From NCBI RefSeq assembly GCF_000801955.1, contig NZ_JSZO01000007.1, positions 310,001 through 374,000 on the forward strand: 64,000 bases of DNA, read 5' to 3'. This document shows positions 42,514 through 55,436 of this stretch, piece after piece. Within the stretch, counting starts at the first letter, position 1, and the number at the start of each line of letters is the position of its first letter. Position numbers and translations under genes: made by a program. Source of the DNA: Ralstonia sp. A12 (lineage in GTDB: Bacteria; Pseudomonadota; Gammaproteobacteria; Burkholderiales; Burkholderiaceae). The notes beneath the pieces were generated by a model. It made no database searches. It saw only the letters and a program-made list of their open reading frames with translations, and was not told the DNA's origin.

Positions 42514-42996
42514 ATGGCGATCGAAGGCGTACTCAACGAAGGCTTTGTCACGACCACCGCTGACAAGCTGATCAACTGGACCCGTACCGGGTCGCTTTGG
42601 CCGATGACGTTCGGCCTGGCCTGCTGTGCTGTGGAGATGATGCATGCTGGTGCATCGCGTTATGACCTGGACCGCTTCGGTGTGGTGTTCCGCCCGTCAC
42701 CGCGTCAGTCCGACGTGATGATCGTGGCCGGCACGCTCTGCAACAAGATGGCACCCGCTCTGCGCAAGGTGTACGACCAGATGGCCGAGCCACGCTGGGT
42801 CATCTCGATGGGCTCGTGTGCCAATGGCGGCGGCTACTACCACTACTCGTATTCCGTCGTGCGTGGTTGCGACCGCATCGTGCCGGTCGACGTGTATGTG
42901 CCGGGTTGCCCGCCGACCGCTGAAGCGCTGATCTACGGCGTCATCCAGTTGCAGGCCAAGATCCGTCGCACCAACACCATCGCGCGCAAGGGCTGA
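42514..42996 (+). CDS. nuoB: NADH-quinone oxidoreductase subunit B
   Basis: The 160-residue peripheral-arm subunit carries cluster N2, the last 4Fe-4S before quinone. Its ligands are visible: Cys37-Cys38 ([10 protein letters not shown]), a Cys in GSCANGGG and another in [11 protein letters not shown]. It starts six bases after nuoA. Confidence 0.98.
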   Translation: MAIEGVLNEGFVTTTADKLINWTRTGSLWPMTFGLACCAVEMMHAGASRYDLDRFGVVFRPSPRQSDVMIVAGTLCNKMAPALRKVYDQMAEPRWVISMGSCANGGGYYHYSYSVVRGCDRIVPVDVYVPGCPPTAEALIYGVIQLQAKIRRTNTIARKG

Positions 42997-42997
42997 C

Positions 42998-43600
42998 ATG
43001 ACCGAAAAGCTTGCCACCCTGAAGGCCGCGCTGGAAAAGGCGCTGGGCGATCGTATTCAAAGCCTGACCGAATCAGTTGGTGAACTTACCCTCGTGGTGA
43101 AGGCCGCTGACTATCTTGAGGCCATGCGCACGCTGCGCGATGACGCCTCGCTCAAGTTCGAGCAGTTGATGGATCTGTGCGGTGTCGACTACGCCGACTA
43201 CGGCGACGGTGCCTGGAATGGCCCGCGTTTTTCGGCCGTGTCGCATCTGTTGTCGATCACGAACAATTGGCGCGTGCGCGTGCGTGTGTTCGCGCCGGAA
43301 GATGACTTCCCGGTCGTACCCTCCGTCACTACTCTCTGGAGTTCCGCCGACTGGTTCGAGCGCGAAGCGTTCGACCTGTACGGTCTGGTGTTCGAGGGCC
43401 ACCCGGACCTGCGCCGTATCCTGACTGACTACGGCTTCATCGGCCACCCGTTCCGCAAAGATTTCCCCGTCTCGGGCTACGTTGAAATGCGTTATGACCC
43501 GGTGCAGCGTCGCGTGGTCTACCAGCCGGTGACCATCGAGCCGCGCGAGATTACGCCGCGTGTGATCCGCGAGGATCAATACGGTGGTCTGAAGCACTGA
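42998..43600 (+). CDS. nuoC: NADH-quinone oxidoreductase subunit C
   Basis: The 200-residue 30-kDa subunit has the typical [32 protein letters not shown] block. It is a separate protein here, not fused to NuoD as in E. coli. One base separates it from nuoB. Confidence 0.98.
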   Translation: MTEKLATLKAALEKALGDRIQSLTESVGELTLVVKAADYLEAMRTLRDDASLKFEQLMDLCGVDYADYGDGAWNGPRFSAVSHLLSITNNWRVRVRVFAPEDDFPVVPSVTTLWSSADWFEREAFDLYGLVFEGHPDLRRILTDYGFIGHPFRKDFPVSGYVEMRYDPVQRRVVYQPVTIEPREITPRVIREDQYGGLKH

Positions 43601-43613
43601 AGGGCGCCCGATC

Positions 43614-44867
43614 ATGGCAGATATTAAGAACTACACCCTGAACTTCGGCCCGCAGCACCCGGCCGCACACGGCGTGCTGCGCCTGGTGCTCGAGCTGGAC
43701 GGCGAAGTGATTCAACGTGCCGATCCGCACATTGGCCTGCTGCACCGCGCGACCGAAAAGCTCGCCGAGCAGAAGACCTGGATTCAGAGCGTGCCGTACA
43801 TGGACCGGCTCGACTACGTGTCGATGATGGTCAACGAACACGCCTACGTGATGGCCATCGAGCGCCTGGCGGGCATCGAAGTGCCGCTGCGCGCGCAGTA
43901 CATCCGCGTCATGTTCGACGAGATCACGCGGATCATGAACCACCTGATGTGGATCGGCTCGCACGCGCTGGACGTGGGCGCCATGGCTGTGTTCCTGTAC
44001 GCCTTCCGCGAGCGTGAAGACCTGTTCGACATGTACGAGGCGGTGTCGGGTGCGCGTATGCACGCGGCCTACTACCGTCCGGGTGGCGTCTACCGCGATC
44101 TGCCTGACACGATGCCGCAATACAAGGCATCCAAGGTGCGCAACGAGAAGGCCCTGGCCGCCCTGAACGAAACGCGTTCGGGTTCGTTGCTGGACTTCAT
44201 CGAAGATTTCACCAATCGTTTCCCGAAGTACGTCGACGAATACGAAACGCTGTTGACCGATAACCGGATCTGGAAGCAGCGTCTGGTCGGCATCGGCGTG
44301 GTAAGCCCGGAACGTGCGCTCAACAAGGGCTTCTCCGGCGCCATGCTGCGCGGCTCGGGCATCGCCTGGGACGTGCGCAAGAAGCAGCCGTACGAAGTGT
44401 ACGACCGCATGGACTTCGATATTCCGGTGGGCGTGAACGGCGATTGCTACGACCGTTATCTGGTGCGCGTGGAAGAGATGCGCCAGAGCAACCGCATCAT
44501 CCGTCAGTGCATCGAGTGGCTGCGCAAGAACCCGGGTCCGGTGATTACCGATAACCACAAGGTGGCCCCGCCGTCGCGCGTCGAGATGAAGACGAACATG
44601 GAAGAGCTGATTCACCACTTCAAGCTCTTCACAGAAGGCATGCATGTGCCCGAAGGCGAGGCGTATGCCGCTGTCGAGCATCCGAAGGGCGAGTTCGGTA
44701 TCTATGCGATCTCGGACGGCGCGAACAAGCCGTACCGTCTGAAGATCCGCGCACCGGGCTTCGTGCACTTGGCAGCGCTTGACGAGATGGCCCGTGGCCA
44801 CATGATCGCCGACGCTGTGACGATCATCGGTACGCAAGACATCGTGTTCGGCGAAATTGATCGCTAA
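43614..44867 (+). CDS. nuoD: NADH-quinone oxidoreductase subunit D
   Basis: The 417-residue 49-kDa subunit forms the quinone site with Nuo[22 protein letters not shown] at the N-terminus and the hydrogenase-like C-terminal DIVFGEIDR are complete. It starts 13 bases after nuoC. A 115-base gap with a hairpin separates it from nuoE. Confidence 0.98.
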   Translation: MADIKNYTLNFGPQHPAAHGVLRLVLELDGEVIQRADPHIGLLHRATEKLAEQKTWIQSVPYMDRLDYVSMMVNEHAYVMAIERLAGIEVPLRAQYIRVMFDEITRIMNHLMWIGSHALDVGAMAVFLYAFREREDLFDMYEAVSGARMHAAYYRPGGVYRDLPDTMPQYKASKVRNEKALAALNETRSGSLLDFIEDFTNRFPKYVDEYETLLTDNRIWKQRLVGIGVVSPERALNKGFSGAMLRGSGIAWDVRKKQPYEVYDRMDFDIPVGVNGDCYDRYLVRVEEMRQSNRIIRQCIEWLRKNPGPVITDNHKVAPPSRVEMKTNMEELIHHFKLFTEGMHVPEGEAYAAVEHPKGEFGIYAISDGANKPYRLKIRAPGFVHLAALDEMARGHMIADAVTIIGTQDIVFGEIDR

Positions 44868-44932
44868 CCCGCGATCGCCGAACCCGCAGGAAACAACGGT
44901 TTGACGCGCTGGCAAGCGCGGCTGTGAAACGA

Positions 44933-44963
44933 GGACGCACGCCGGGGTGAGAGCCCCGCGTCC
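44933..44963 (+). repeat. Nested hairpin in the nuoD-nuoE gap
   Basis: GGACGC (44933-44938) pairs with GCGTCC (44958-44963), and inside GGGG (44944-44947) pairs with CCCC (44954-44957). There is no T run. It is the longest gap in the front half of nuo and may tune mRNA stability or translation of nuoE. Confidence 0.4.
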
Positions 44964-44982
44964 CGCACCAATCGCAACGAAA

Positions 44983-45486
44983 ATGCTATCAGCAGAAGCT
45001 CTCAAGGAAATCGACCGGGCGGTCGCGAAATATCCCGCCGACCAGAAGCAGTCCGCCGTGATGGCGGCGCTGGCGGTCGCGCAGAGCGAGAAAGGCTGGG
45101 TCTCGCCCGAGGTCATGCAGTTCGTGGCCGAATATCTCGATATGCCGCCGGTGTGGGTCGAGGAAGTGGCGACGTTCTACAACATGTATGACACCAAGCC
45201 GGTGGGCCGCTTCAAGCTGTCGGTGTGCACGAACCTGCCGTGTGCGCTGTCGGGCGGTGAGCGCGCTGCCGACTACCTGAAGAAGAAGCTGGGCATCGGT
45301 TTCAACGAGACCACCGCCGACGGCAACTTCACGCTGAAGGAAGGCGAGTGCATGGGCGCGTGCGGTGACGCACCGGTCATGATCGTCAACAACACCAATA
45401 TGTGCAGCTTCATGAGCAATGAGAAGCTCGACGCGCTGATCGCCGACCTCCAGGCGAAAGCTGCGACCAACGGAGCAGGCAAGTAA
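44983..45486 (+). CDS. nuoE: NADH-quinone oxidoreductase subunit E
   Basis: The 167-residue thioredoxin-like subunit binds 2Fe-2S cluster N1a through Cys in SVCTNLPCALSG and CMGACGDAP. The ATG at 44983 gives MLSAEALKEIDRA, the usual N-terminus. A GTG at 44947 is open in frame but unlikely. Its stop abuts the nuoF ATG. Confidence 0.96.
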   Translation: MLSAEALKEIDRAVAKYPADQKQSAVMAALAVAQSEKGWVSPEVMQFVAEYLDMPPVWVEEVATFYNMYDTKPVGRFKLSVCTNLPCALSGGERAADYLKKKLGIGFNETTADGNFTLKEGECMGACGDAPVMIVNNTNMCSFMSNEKLDALIADLQAKAATNGAGK

Positions 45487-46782
45487 ATGACCTCCCTGCA
45501 CGATCGACATATCCAGCCGTTGATTCTCGCCGGCCTGAACGGCGACAACTGGCACCTCGAAGACTACGTCAAACGTGGCGGCTATCAGCAGCTCAAGCGC
45601 ATCCTGACGGAAAAGATCACTCCTGAACAAGTCATCGCTGATGTGAAGGCCTCGGGCCTGCGCGGTCGTGGCGGTGCGGGTTTCCCGACCGGTCTGAAGT
45701 GGAGCTTCATGCCGCGCCAGTTCCCGGGCCAGAAGTACCTGGTCTGCAACACGGACGAAGGCGAGCCGGGCACGTTCAAAGACCGCGACATCATTCGCTA
45801 CAACCCGCACGCGCTGATCGAAGGCATGGCCATCGGCGGCTACGCGATGGGTATCACCGTGGGCTACAACTACATCCACGGCGAAATCTGGAACGAGTAC
45901 AAGATTTTCGAGCAGGCGCTCGAAGAGGCGCGTGCTGCGGGCTTCCTGGGTGACAACATCCTCGGCTCCGGTTTCAACTTCCAGCTGCATGCGCACCATG
46001 GTTATGGCGCGTACATCTGCGGCGAAGAAACCGCGCTGCTCGAATCGCTGGAAGGCAAGAAGGGTCAGCCGCGCTTCAAGCCGCCGTTCCCGGCCAGCTT
46101 TGGCCTGTACGGCAAGCCGACCACGATCAACAACACCGAAACCTTTGCAGCGGTGCCGTTCCTGCTGTCGATCGGTCCGGACAACTACCTGAAGATGGGC
46201 AAGCCGAACAACGGCGGCTCGAAGATCTTCTCGGTGTCCGGCGACGTGGAGCGTCCGGGCAACTACGAGATTCCGCTGGGTACACCGTTCTCCAAGCTTT
46301 TGGAGCTGGCGGGCGGCATGCGCGGTGGCAAGAAGCTCAAGGCGGTCATCCCGGGGGGCTCGTCGGCGCCTGTCGTGCCAGCCGACCTGATGATGGCCTC
46401 CGACATGGACTACGATTCGATCGCCAAGGCCGGTTCGATGCTGGGCTCGGGCGCCGTGATCGTGATGGACGAGACGCGCTGCATGGTGAAGTCGCTGCTG
46501 CGCCTGTCCTACTTCTACTTTGAAGAGTCGTGCGGCCAGTGCACGCCGTGCCGTGAAGGCACCGGCTGGCTGTACCGTGTGGTCGACCGCATCGAACACG
46601 GCAAGGGCCGCCAGGAAGACCTGGACTTGCTCAACAACGTGGCCGAAAACATCATGGGCCGGACCATTTGCGCGCTCGGCGATGCCGCCGCGATGCCGGT
46701 CCGCGGCATGCTCAAGCACTACTGGGATGAGTTCGCGTATCACGTCGAACACAAGCAGTGCATGGTGCCCACCTACATTTAA
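45487..46782 (+). CDS. nuoF: NADH-quinone oxidoreductase subunit F
   Basis: The 431-residue NADH-binding subunit has [16 protein letters not shown] (NADH/FMN glycine-rich loop), [15 protein letters not shown], and the N3 4Fe-4S motif [12 protein letters not shown] plus a later Cys. It receives electrons from NADH via FMN. It starts directly after nuoE. Confidence 0.98.
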   Translation: MTSLHDRHIQPLILAGLNGDNWHLEDYVKRGGYQQLKRILTEKITPEQVIADVKASGLRGRGGAGFPTGLKWSFMPRQFPGQKYLVCNTDEGEPGTFKDRDIIRYNPHALIEGMAIGGYAMGITVGYNYIHGEIWNEYKIFEQALEEARAAGFLGDNILGSGFNFQLHAHHGYGAYICGEETALLESLEGKKGQPRFKPPFPASFGLYGKPTTINNTETFAAVPFLLSIGPDNYLKMGKPNNGGSKIFSVSGDVERPGNYEIPLGTPFSKLLELAGGMRGGKKLKAVIPGGSSAPVVPADLMMASDMDYDSIAKAGSMLGSGAVIVMDETRCMVKSLLRLSYFYFEESCGQCTPCREGTGWLYRVVDRIEHGKGRQEDLDLLNNVAENIMGRTICALGDAAAMPVRGMLKHYWDEFAYHVEHKQCMVPTYI

Positions 46783-46794
46783 GCGTGGCAGAAC

Positions 46795-49146
46795 ATGGTT
46801 GAAATCGAAATCGATGGCAAGAAGGTCGAGGTTGCCGAAGGCAGCCTGGTGATGGAAGCGGCTCGCCAGGCGGGCACCTACATTCCTCACTTCTGCTATC
46901 ACCGCAAACTGTCGGTCGCGGCCAACTGCCGGATGTGTCTGGTCGAGGTCGAGAAAGCGCCCAAGGCACTGCCGGCCTGCGCCACGCCGGTCACGGCGGG
47001 CATGAAGGTCTTCACCAATTCCGAGAAGGCGGTGAAGGCGCAGAAGTCCGTGATGGAATTCCTGCTGATCAACCACCCGCTGGATTGCCCGATCTGCGAT
47101 CAGGGCGGCGAGTGTCAGCTGCAGGATCTGGCCGTGGGTTACGGCAAGTCCGAATCGCGCTACCAGGAAGAGAAGCGTGTGGTGTTCCACAAGAACGTGG
47201 GCCCGCTGATTTCCATGGAAGAGATGACGCGCTGCATCCACTGCACGCGCTGCGTCCGTTTCGGCCAGGAAGTGGCCGGCGTGATGGAACTGGGCATGCT
47301 CAACCGCGGTGAGCATTCCGAAATCACGACGTTCGTCGGTCAGACCGTTGACTCGGAACTGTCGGGCAACATGATCGACCTGTGCCCGGTTGGCGCGCTG
47401 ACCAGCAAGCCGTTCCGCTATTCGGCCCGTACGTGGGAGTTGGCACGCCGCAAGTCGGTGTCGCCGCACGACGGCCTGGGCGCCAATGTGATTGTTCAGA
47501 CGAAGAACCAGCGCGTGATGCGCGTGCTGCCGCTGGACAACGAAGCCATCAACGAATGCTGGCTGTCTGACAAGGATCGCTTCGCGTACGAAGGTGTGAA
47601 CAGCGACGACCGCCTGACCCAGCCGATGCTCAAGCAGGGCGGTCAGTGGAAGGCTGTTGATTGGACCACGGCGCTGGAATACGTTGCCAACGGTCTGAAC
47701 GAAATCAAGCGCGACCACGGTGCAGAGCAAATTGGTGCACTGGCCAGCCCGCATAGCACGCTGGAAGAACTGTTCCTGCTGCAAAAGCTGGTGCGTGGTA
47801 TCGGCAGCGACAACGTCGACTTCCGCCTGCGTCAGTCCGATTTCTCGGTCAAGCCGACGGGTGCTCCGTGGCTGGGTATGCCGATCGCCGATGTGTCGCT
47901 GCTGCAGCGTACGCTGGTGGTGGGCGCGTTCCTGCGCAAGGATCATCCGCTGCTGGCCGCGCGTCTGCGCCAGGCTGGCAAGAAGGGCGCGCAACTGAAT
48001 GTGATTGGCGCTGGCGGTGAAGACCTCTTGATGCCCGCCACGCAACTGCTGGGCGCGCCGTCGCAATGGCTGTCGCTGCTGTCGCAAGTGGCCGTGGCGG
48101 TTGCTGTTGCCAAGAACGTCGCACGTCCGGCCGGTACTGACGGTATCGAAGCCGGTGACGTTGCCAAGCGCATCGCCGAAAGCCTGGCTTCGGGTGAGCG
48201 CCGCGCGGTGTTCCTCGGCAACGCTGCCGTGGCGCATCCGCAGTTCTCGACGCTGCATGCGCTGGCCCAGTGGGTCGCGCAGCAGACTGGCGCCACGCTG
48301 GGTTTCCTGACGGAAGCTGCCAACACGGTTGGCGGTTATATCGCCGGCGCGCTGCCGCAAGGCAATGGCCTGCACGCTGCCGCTATGCTGGCACAACCGC
48401 GCCGCGCCTACGTGCTGCTGGGCGCCGAGCCGGAATTCGACACCGCCAACCCTGCGCAGGCACGTGCCGCGCTGGATCAGGCTGACACCGTGGTCGTGCT
48501 GGCACCGTTCGCTTCGCGCGCCGCGCTGGAATATGCCGATGTGCTGCTGCCGACCGCGCCGTTCACCGAAACCTCGGGCACCTTCGTCAACTGCGAAGGC
48601 CTGCCGCAAAGCTTCAGCGGTGTCGTGCGTAGCTTGGGCGACTCGCGTCCGGCCTGGAAGGTGCTGCGCGTGCTGGGCAACCTGCTGAACCTGTCGGGCT
48701 TCGACTACGACACCTCGGAAGTGGTGCGTAATGATGTGCTGGCCAAGCCGGTGACCGATCGCCTGTCGAACGTGACGACAGCACAAACCGCCGCTTCGGC
48801 CACAGCTGCTGCTGGTGTCGAGCGTCTGGCGGACGTGCCCATCTATCATGCCGATCCGATCGTGCGCCGTGCCGGCTCGTTGCAACTGACGGCGGCTGCC
48901 CGTGCTGCGGTTCGCGCTGGTCTGCCGGCCGATCTGTTTGCGCAACTGGGCCTGGCCAACGGCGACGCCGTGCGCGTGACGCAAGGGCAGGGCAGTGTGG
49001 TGTTGCCGGCTGTGCTGGACAAGTCGCTGGCATCCGGCGTGATCCGCGTGCCGGCCGCTACCGAGGCATCGTCCAAGCTGGGTGCGATGTTTGGCGTGGT
49101 GAGCGTTGAAAAGGTTGAATCGTCCGCGCTGGCGGCTACGGTGTAA
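46795..49146 (+). CDS. nuoG: NADH-quinone oxidoreductase subunit G
   Basis: The 783-residue large FeS subunit starts with a 2Fe-2S ferredoxin domain ([22 protein letters not shown]). It continues with the His-ligated cluster ([18 protein letters not shown]) and a 4Fe-4S pair ([11 protein letters not shown]), then a molybdopterin-oxidoreductase-like domain without cofactor. A very long open frame on the opposite strand (44989-48984) is a codon-bias shadow. Confidence 0.97.
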   Translation: MVEIEIDGKKVEVAEGSLVMEAARQAGTYIPHFCYHRKLSVAANCRMCLVEVEKAPKALPACATPVTAGMKVFTNSEKAVKAQKSVMEFLLINHPLDCPICDQGGECQLQDLAVGYGKSESRYQEEKRVVFHKNVGPLISMEEMTRCIHCTRCVRFGQEVAGVMELGMLNRGEHSEITTFVGQTVDSELSGNMIDLCPVGALTSKPFRYSARTWELARRKSVSPHDGLGANVIVQTKNQRVMRVLPLDNEAINECWLSDKDRFAYEGVNSDDRLTQPMLKQGGQWKAVDWTTALEYVANGLNEIKRDHGAEQIGALASPHSTLEELFLLQKLVRGIGSDNVDFRLRQSDFSVKPTGAPWLGMPIADVSLLQRTLVVGAFLRKDHPLLAARLRQAGKKGAQLNVIGAGGEDLLMPATQLLGAPSQWLSLLSQVAVAVAVAKNVARPAGTDGIEAGDVAKRIAESLASGERRAVFLGNAAVAHPQFSTLHALAQWVAQQTGATLGFLTEAANTVGGYIAGALPQGNGLHAAAMLAQPRRAYVLLGAEPEFDTANPAQARAALDQADTVVVLAPFASRAALEYADVLLPTAPFTETSGTFVNCEGLPQSFSGVVRSLGDSRPAWKVLRVLGNLLNLSGFDYDTSEVVRNDVLAKPVTDRLSNVTTAQTAASATAAAGVERLADVPIYHADPIVRRAGSLQLTAAARAAVRAGLPADLFAQLGLANGDAVRVTQGQGSVVLPAVLDKSLASGVIRVPAATEASSKLGAMFGVVSVEKVESSALAATV

Positions 49147-49154
49147 GGGTCAAC

Positions 49155-50219
49155 ATGATCGAGTCGATTACTTCTTTCGGCACGGCGACCTTCGGCGGCT
49201 GGTGGCCGCTGGTTTGGACGCTGGTGCGTGCGGTCTGCATCATCCTGCCGCTGCTGCTGTGCGTGGCTTACCTGATTCTTTGGGAGCGTAAGCTGATCGG
49301 CTGGATGCACGTGCGTCTGGGCCCGAACCGCGTGGGCCCGATGGGCCTGCTGCAGCCGATTGCCGATGTGCTCAAGCTGCTGCTCAAGGAAGTCATGGTA
49401 CCGAGCCAGGTCAGTCGTGGCCTGTACATCATTGCACCGCTGATGGTGCTGATGCCGGCCGTGGCGATCTGGGCGGTGGTGCCGTTCCAGGCGGAAGCCG
49501 TGGTGTCGAACATCAACGCTGGCCTGTTGTACGTGATGGCCATCAGCTCGGTGGGTGTGTACGGCGTGATCCTGGCCGGCTGGGCCTCGAACTCCAAGTA
49601 CGCGTTCCTGGGTGCGATGCGCGCTTCGGCACAGATGATTTCGTACGAAATCGCCATGGGCTTCGCGCTGGTGACAGTGCTGATGGTGACGGGCAGCCTG
49701 AACCTGTCGGACATCGTCAACTCGCAGAATCGCGGTTTCTTTGCGGATCACGGCGTGAACATCCTGTCGTGGAACTGGCTGTCGCTGCTGCCGATGTTCG
49801 GCGTGTATTTCATCTCTGGCGTGGCGGAAACCAACCGCCACCCGTTTGACGTGGTGGAAGGCGAGTCGGAAATCGTGGCCGGCCACATGATCGAGTACTC
49901 GGGCATGGCGTTCGCGCTGTTCTTCCTGGCTGAGTACATCAACATGATCGTCATCTCGGCGATGACGGCAACCATGTTCCTGGGTGGTTGGGCGCCGCCG
50001 ATCGATGCACCGGTGTTCAACTGGATCCCGGGCTTCTTCTGGCTGCTGATCAAGGTCTTCCTGCTGCTGTCGGTCTTCATCTGGCTGCGCGCATCGTTCC
50101 CGCGTTATCGCTATGACCAGATCATGCGCTTGGGCTGGAAGATCTTTATTCCGCTCACCGTGGGTTGGCTGATCATCGTTGCCATCTGGCTGGTGTCGCC
50201 GTGGAACATCTGGAAGTAA
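49155..50219 (+). CDS. nuoH: NADH-quinone oxidoreductase subunit H
   Basis: The 354-residue membrane subunit at the arm junction has about eight helices. [36 protein letters not shown] and [20 protein letters not shown] are diagnostic and contribute to the quinone channel. It starts eight bases after nuoG. Confidence 0.98.
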   Translation: MIESITSFGTATFGGWWPLVWTLVRAVCIILPLLLCVAYLILWERKLIGWMHVRLGPNRVGPMGLLQPIADVLKLLLKEVMVPSQVSRGLYIIAPLMVLMPAVAIWAVVPFQAEAVVSNINAGLLYVMAISSVGVYGVILAGWASNSKYAFLGAMRASAQMISYEIAMGFALVTVLMVTGSLNLSDIVNSQNRGFFADHGVNILSWNWLSLLPMFGVYFISGVAETNRHPFDVVEGESEIVAGHMIEYSGMAFALFFLAEYINMIVISAMTATMFLGGWAPPIDAPVFNWIPGFFWLLIKVFLLLSVFIWLRASFPRYRYDQIMRLGWKIFIPLTVGWLIIVAIWLVSPWNIWK

Positions 50220-50239
50220 CGGGACAATAGGAAGGCACC

Positions 50240-50731
50240 ATGTTGCTTGCCATCAAGGAATTCTTTAACAGCCTGCTCCTGAAGGAACTCTTCAAGGGGC
50301 TGGCGTTGACCGGGCGCTATCTGTTTGCGCGCAAGATTACCGTGCTCTTCCCGGAAGAGAAGACGCCGCTGTCGCCGCGCTTCCGCGGGCTGCACGCGCT
50401 GCGTCGTTATCCGAACGGGGAAGAACGCTGCATCGCATGCAAGCTGTGCGAAGCCGTGTGCCCGGCCATGGCCATCACGATCGAGTCGGATCAGCGTGAT
50501 GACGGCACCCGCCGCACCACGCGCTACGACATCGACCTGACCAAGTGCATTTTCTGCGGCTTCTGCGAAGAGGCTTGCCCGGTGGATGCCATCGTCGAAA
50601 CGCACATCCTGGAATACCACGGTGAGAAGCGCGGCGACCTGTACTTCACCAAGGACATGCTGCTGGCCGTGGGTGACCGTTTCGAGCCGGAAATTGCGGC
50701 GAACAAGGCGGCCGACGCGAAGTACCGCTGA
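50240..50731 (+). CDS. nuoI: NADH-quinone oxidoreductase subunit I
   Basis: The 163-residue subunit has two 4Fe-4S clusters (N6a/N6b) bound by [12 protein letters not shown] and [12 protein letters not shown]. It lies 20 bases after nuoH. A 157-base gap to nuoJ follows, in which I see no gene or terminator. Confidence 0.98.
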   Translation: MLLAIKEFFNSLLLKELFKGLALTGRYLFARKITVLFPEEKTPLSPRFRGLHALRRYPNGEERCIACKLCEAVCPAMAITIESDQRDDGTRRTTRYDIDLTKCIFCGFCEEACPVDAIVETHILEYHGEKRGDLYFTKDMLLAVGDRFEPEIAANKAADAKYR

Positions 50732-50888
50732 TTCAACGCGCCCGTCGCGCGAGTGGTGACGGGGGTGCAATTTAGGCAGTTGAAATTCCGGAAGGACAAC
50801 GGCTCCTCGTGAGCCAACCAGCTACGGCGGCATCATGCCGCCGCGGCTTTGGACAAGCGCGTGCCGCAAAACGGCCCGCGCCAGGATC

Positions 50889-51521
50889 ATGGAAATCACG
50901 ACGATCATCTTCTACTCTTTCGCGCTGGTACTGGTGCTCTCAGCGCTGAAGGTCATCACCGCGAAGAACCCGGTGCACGCGGCGCTGTTCCTCGTGCTGT
51001 CGTTCTTCACCGCAGCGGCGATCTGGATGCTGCTCAAGGCGGAGTTCCTCGCTATCACGCTGGTGCTGGTCTACGTGGGGGCAGTGATGGTGCTGTTCCT
51101 ATTTGTGGTGATGATGATCGACATCGACATCGAGCACCTGCGACGGGACTTCTGGACCTACGTGCCGCTGGCAGCGTTCGTGGGCGTGGTCATCATCCTG
51201 GAAATGGCCGTTGTGCTGACCAAGACCTTCATGGGTCGCGTACAGCCTGTGCAGGAATTGCCCAAGGGATTTAACGGCCCGAATACGCAGGCGCTCGGCA
51301 AGCTGATCTACACCGATTACATCTACGCCTTCGAAGTGGCGGGCATTGTGCTGCTGCTGGCGATCGTCGCCGCTGTGGCACTGACGGCTCGTCGTCGTAA
51401 GGACACCAAGAGCCAGAAAGTGGCCGATCAGATCCGTGTGCAGCGCAAGGACCGCGTGCGCCTGGTTTCGATGCCGGCTGAAAAGACGGCAGGCGCAGCT
51501 TCGGCTGATTCCAAGAGCTGA
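50889..51521 (+). CDS. nuoJ: NADH-quinone oxidoreductase subunit J
   Basis: The 210-residue five-helix membrane subunit has the pi-bulge region [20 protein letters not shown] basic C-terminal tail of about 40 residues is longer than in E. coli. The ATG at 50889 gives [13 protein letters not shown]; the ribosome-binding site is AGGA. Confidence 0.96.
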   Translation: MEITTIIFYSFALVLVLSALKVITAKNPVHAALFLVLSFFTAAAIWMLLKAEFLAITLVLVYVGAVMVLFLFVVMMIDIDIEHLRRDFWTYVPLAAFVGVVIILEMAVVLTKTFMGRVQPVQELPKGFNGPNTQALGKLIYTDYIYAFEVAGIVLLLAIVAAVALTARRRKDTKSQKVADQIRVQRKDRVRLVSMPAEKTAGAASADSKS

Positions 51522-51538
51522 GCCCCGGGAGAATCCAT

Positions 51539-51850
51539 ATGTCTTCGCTATCCCTTGCCCATTACCTCGTGCTCGGCGCGGTGCTGTTTGCCATCAGCAT
51601 CGTCGGCATCTTCCTCAACCGCAAGAACGTCATCGTGCTACTGATGGCGATCGAACTGATGCTGCTTGCGGTCAATATGAACTTCGTCGCGTTCTCCCAC
51701 TACCTGGGTGACCTGGCGGGGCAGGTGTTCGTGTTTTTCATCCTGACGGTGGCCGCGGCGGAATCCGCGATCGGTCTCGCCATCCTGGTGGTGCTGTTCC
51801 GTAACCTGGACACCATCAACGTCGACGATCTGGACAGCCTCAAGGGCTGA
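51539..51850 (+). CDS. nuoK: NADH-quinone oxidoreductase subunit K
   Basis: The 103-residue three-helix antiporter-like subunit has the conserved membrane Glu residues in [11 protein letters not shown] and [19 protein letters not shown] precedes the start. Confidence 0.97.
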   Translation: MSSLSLAHYLVLGAVLFAISIVGIFLNRKNVIVLLMAIELMLLAVNMNFVAFSHYLGDLAGQVFVFFILTVAAAESAIGLAILVVLFRNLDTINVDDLDSLKG

Positions 51851-51880
51851 CCGCCGCATCCACCTATAAGAAGCGTTCCA

Positions 51881-53941
<2,061 letters not shown>

Positions 53942-53953
53942 GGGATAACAAAA

Positions 53954-55420
53954 ATGGTTCTGTCTTTTGCGATCTGGCTGCCGATCTTCTTCGGCGTGCT
54001 GGTGCTGGCCTCGGGCTCAGACCGCAATCCCGGTTATGTCCGCTGGATGTCGCTGATCGGCTCGCTGATCAGCTTCGTGATCACGCTGCCGCTCGTCACG
54101 CGTTTCGATAAGACGACGGCTGCGATGCAGTTCGTCGAGAAGTCGAGCTGGATCGAGCGCTTCCACATCAACTACTACCTGGGTGTCGACGGCATCTCGA
54201 TGTGGTTCGTGGTGCTGACGGCATTCATCACGGTGATCGTGGTGATCGCGGCATGGGAAGTGATTACCGAACGCGTTGCGCAGTACATGGCGGCGTTCCT
54301 GATCCTGTCGGGTCTGATGATCGGCGTGTTCGCCTCGCTCGACGGCATGCTGTTCTACGTGTTCTTCGAAGCCACGCTGATCCCGATGTACATCATCATC
54401 GGTGTGTGGGGCGGCCCGAACCGTGTGTATGCGGCCTTCAAGTTCTTCCTGTACACGCTGCTGGGCTCGCTGCTGACGCTGGTTGCACTGCTGTACCTGT
54501 ACTTCCACAGCGGTACGTTTGAGATTCTGCAGTGGCATCAGGTCAAGCTGTCGATGAACGAGCAGATCCTGATCTTCATCGCGTTCTTCATGGCCTTTGC
54601 CGTGAAGGTGCCGATGTGGCCGGTGCACACCTGGCTGCCGGACGCCCACGTGGAAGCGCCGACCGGCGGTTCCGTGGTGCTGGCTGCGATCATGCTGAAG
54701 CTGGGCGCCTACGGTTTCCTGCGGTTCTCGCTGCCGATCGCACCGGACGCCAGCCATAGTCTGTCGGCGTTCATCATCACGATCTCGCTGATCGCTGTGA
54801 TCTACATCGGTCTGGTGGCGCTGGTGCAGGCCGACATGAAGAAGCTGGTTGCGTACTCGTCGATTGCGCACATGGGCTTCGTCACGCTGGGCTTCTTCAT
54901 CTTCAACGAGATCGGTATCGAAGGCGGCATCGTCCAGATGATCTCGCACGGCTTCATTTCGGGCGCGATGTTCCTGTGCATCGGCGTGCTGTATGACCGT
55001 GTGCACTCGCGCCAGATCGCAGATTACGGCGGTGTGGTGAACACGATGCCGAAGTTTGCCGCGCTGTCGGTGTTCTTCGCGATGGCCAACTGCGGCCTGC
55101 CGGCAACCTCCGGTTTCGTTGGCGAATTCATGGTGATCCTGGGTTCGGTCAAGTACAACTTCTGGATTGGCCTGCTGGCTGCCACCGCACTGATCTTCGG
55201 CGCTGCGTATTCGCTGTGGATGGTCAAGCGCGTGATCTTTGGTGACGTGACGCACAAACACGTTGCTGAGCTTCAAGACCTGAACGCGCGTGAATTCTTC
55301 ATGCTCGGCGTGCTGGCGATCGCGACGCTTTACATGGGCCTGTATCCGAAGCCCTTCACCGATGTCATGCATGCGTCCGTGGTGAATCTCCTCACCCACG
55401 TGGCTCAGAGCAAGCTGTAA
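53954..55420 (+). CDS. nuoM: NADH-quinone oxidoreductase subunit M
   Basis: The 488-residue proton-pumping subunit has the conserved Glu in FFEATLIPMY and Lys in AFAVKVPMWPVHTWLPDAHVEAPTGGSVVLA. About 14 helices are present. It lies 12 bases after nuoL. Confidence 0.98.
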   Translation: MVLSFAIWLPIFFGVLVLASGSDRNPGYVRWMSLIGSLISFVITLPLVTRFDKTTAAMQFVEKSSWIERFHINYYLGVDGISMWFVVLTAFITVIVVIAAWEVITERVAQYMAAFLILSGLMIGVFASLDGMLFYVFFEATLIPMYIIIGVWGGPNRVYAAFKFFLYTLLGSLLTLVALLYLYFHSGTFEILQWHQVKLSMNEQILIFIAFFMAFAVKVPMWPVHTWLPDAHVEAPTGGSVVLAAIMLKLGAYGFLRFSLPIAPDASHSLSAFIITISLIAVIYIGLVALVQADMKKLVAYSSIAHMGFVTLGFFIFNEIGIEGGIVQMISHGFISGAMFLCIGVLYDRVHSRQIADYGGVVNTMPKFAALSVFFAMANCGLPATSGFVGEFMVILGSVKYNFWIGLLAATALIFGAAYSLWMVKRVIFGDVTHKHVAELQDLNAREFFMLGVLAIATLYMGLYPKPFTDVMHASVVNLLTHVAQSKL

Positions 55421-55436
55421 GCGGGGAGAAGAAACC

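Noticed and set aside
44989-48984. 1331-codon open frame antisense to nuoE-nuoF-nuoG
   Set aside because: It mirrors the codon bias of strongly conserved nuo genes; the translation is rich in Arg/His/Ala and lacks any recognisable domain or ribosome-binding site.
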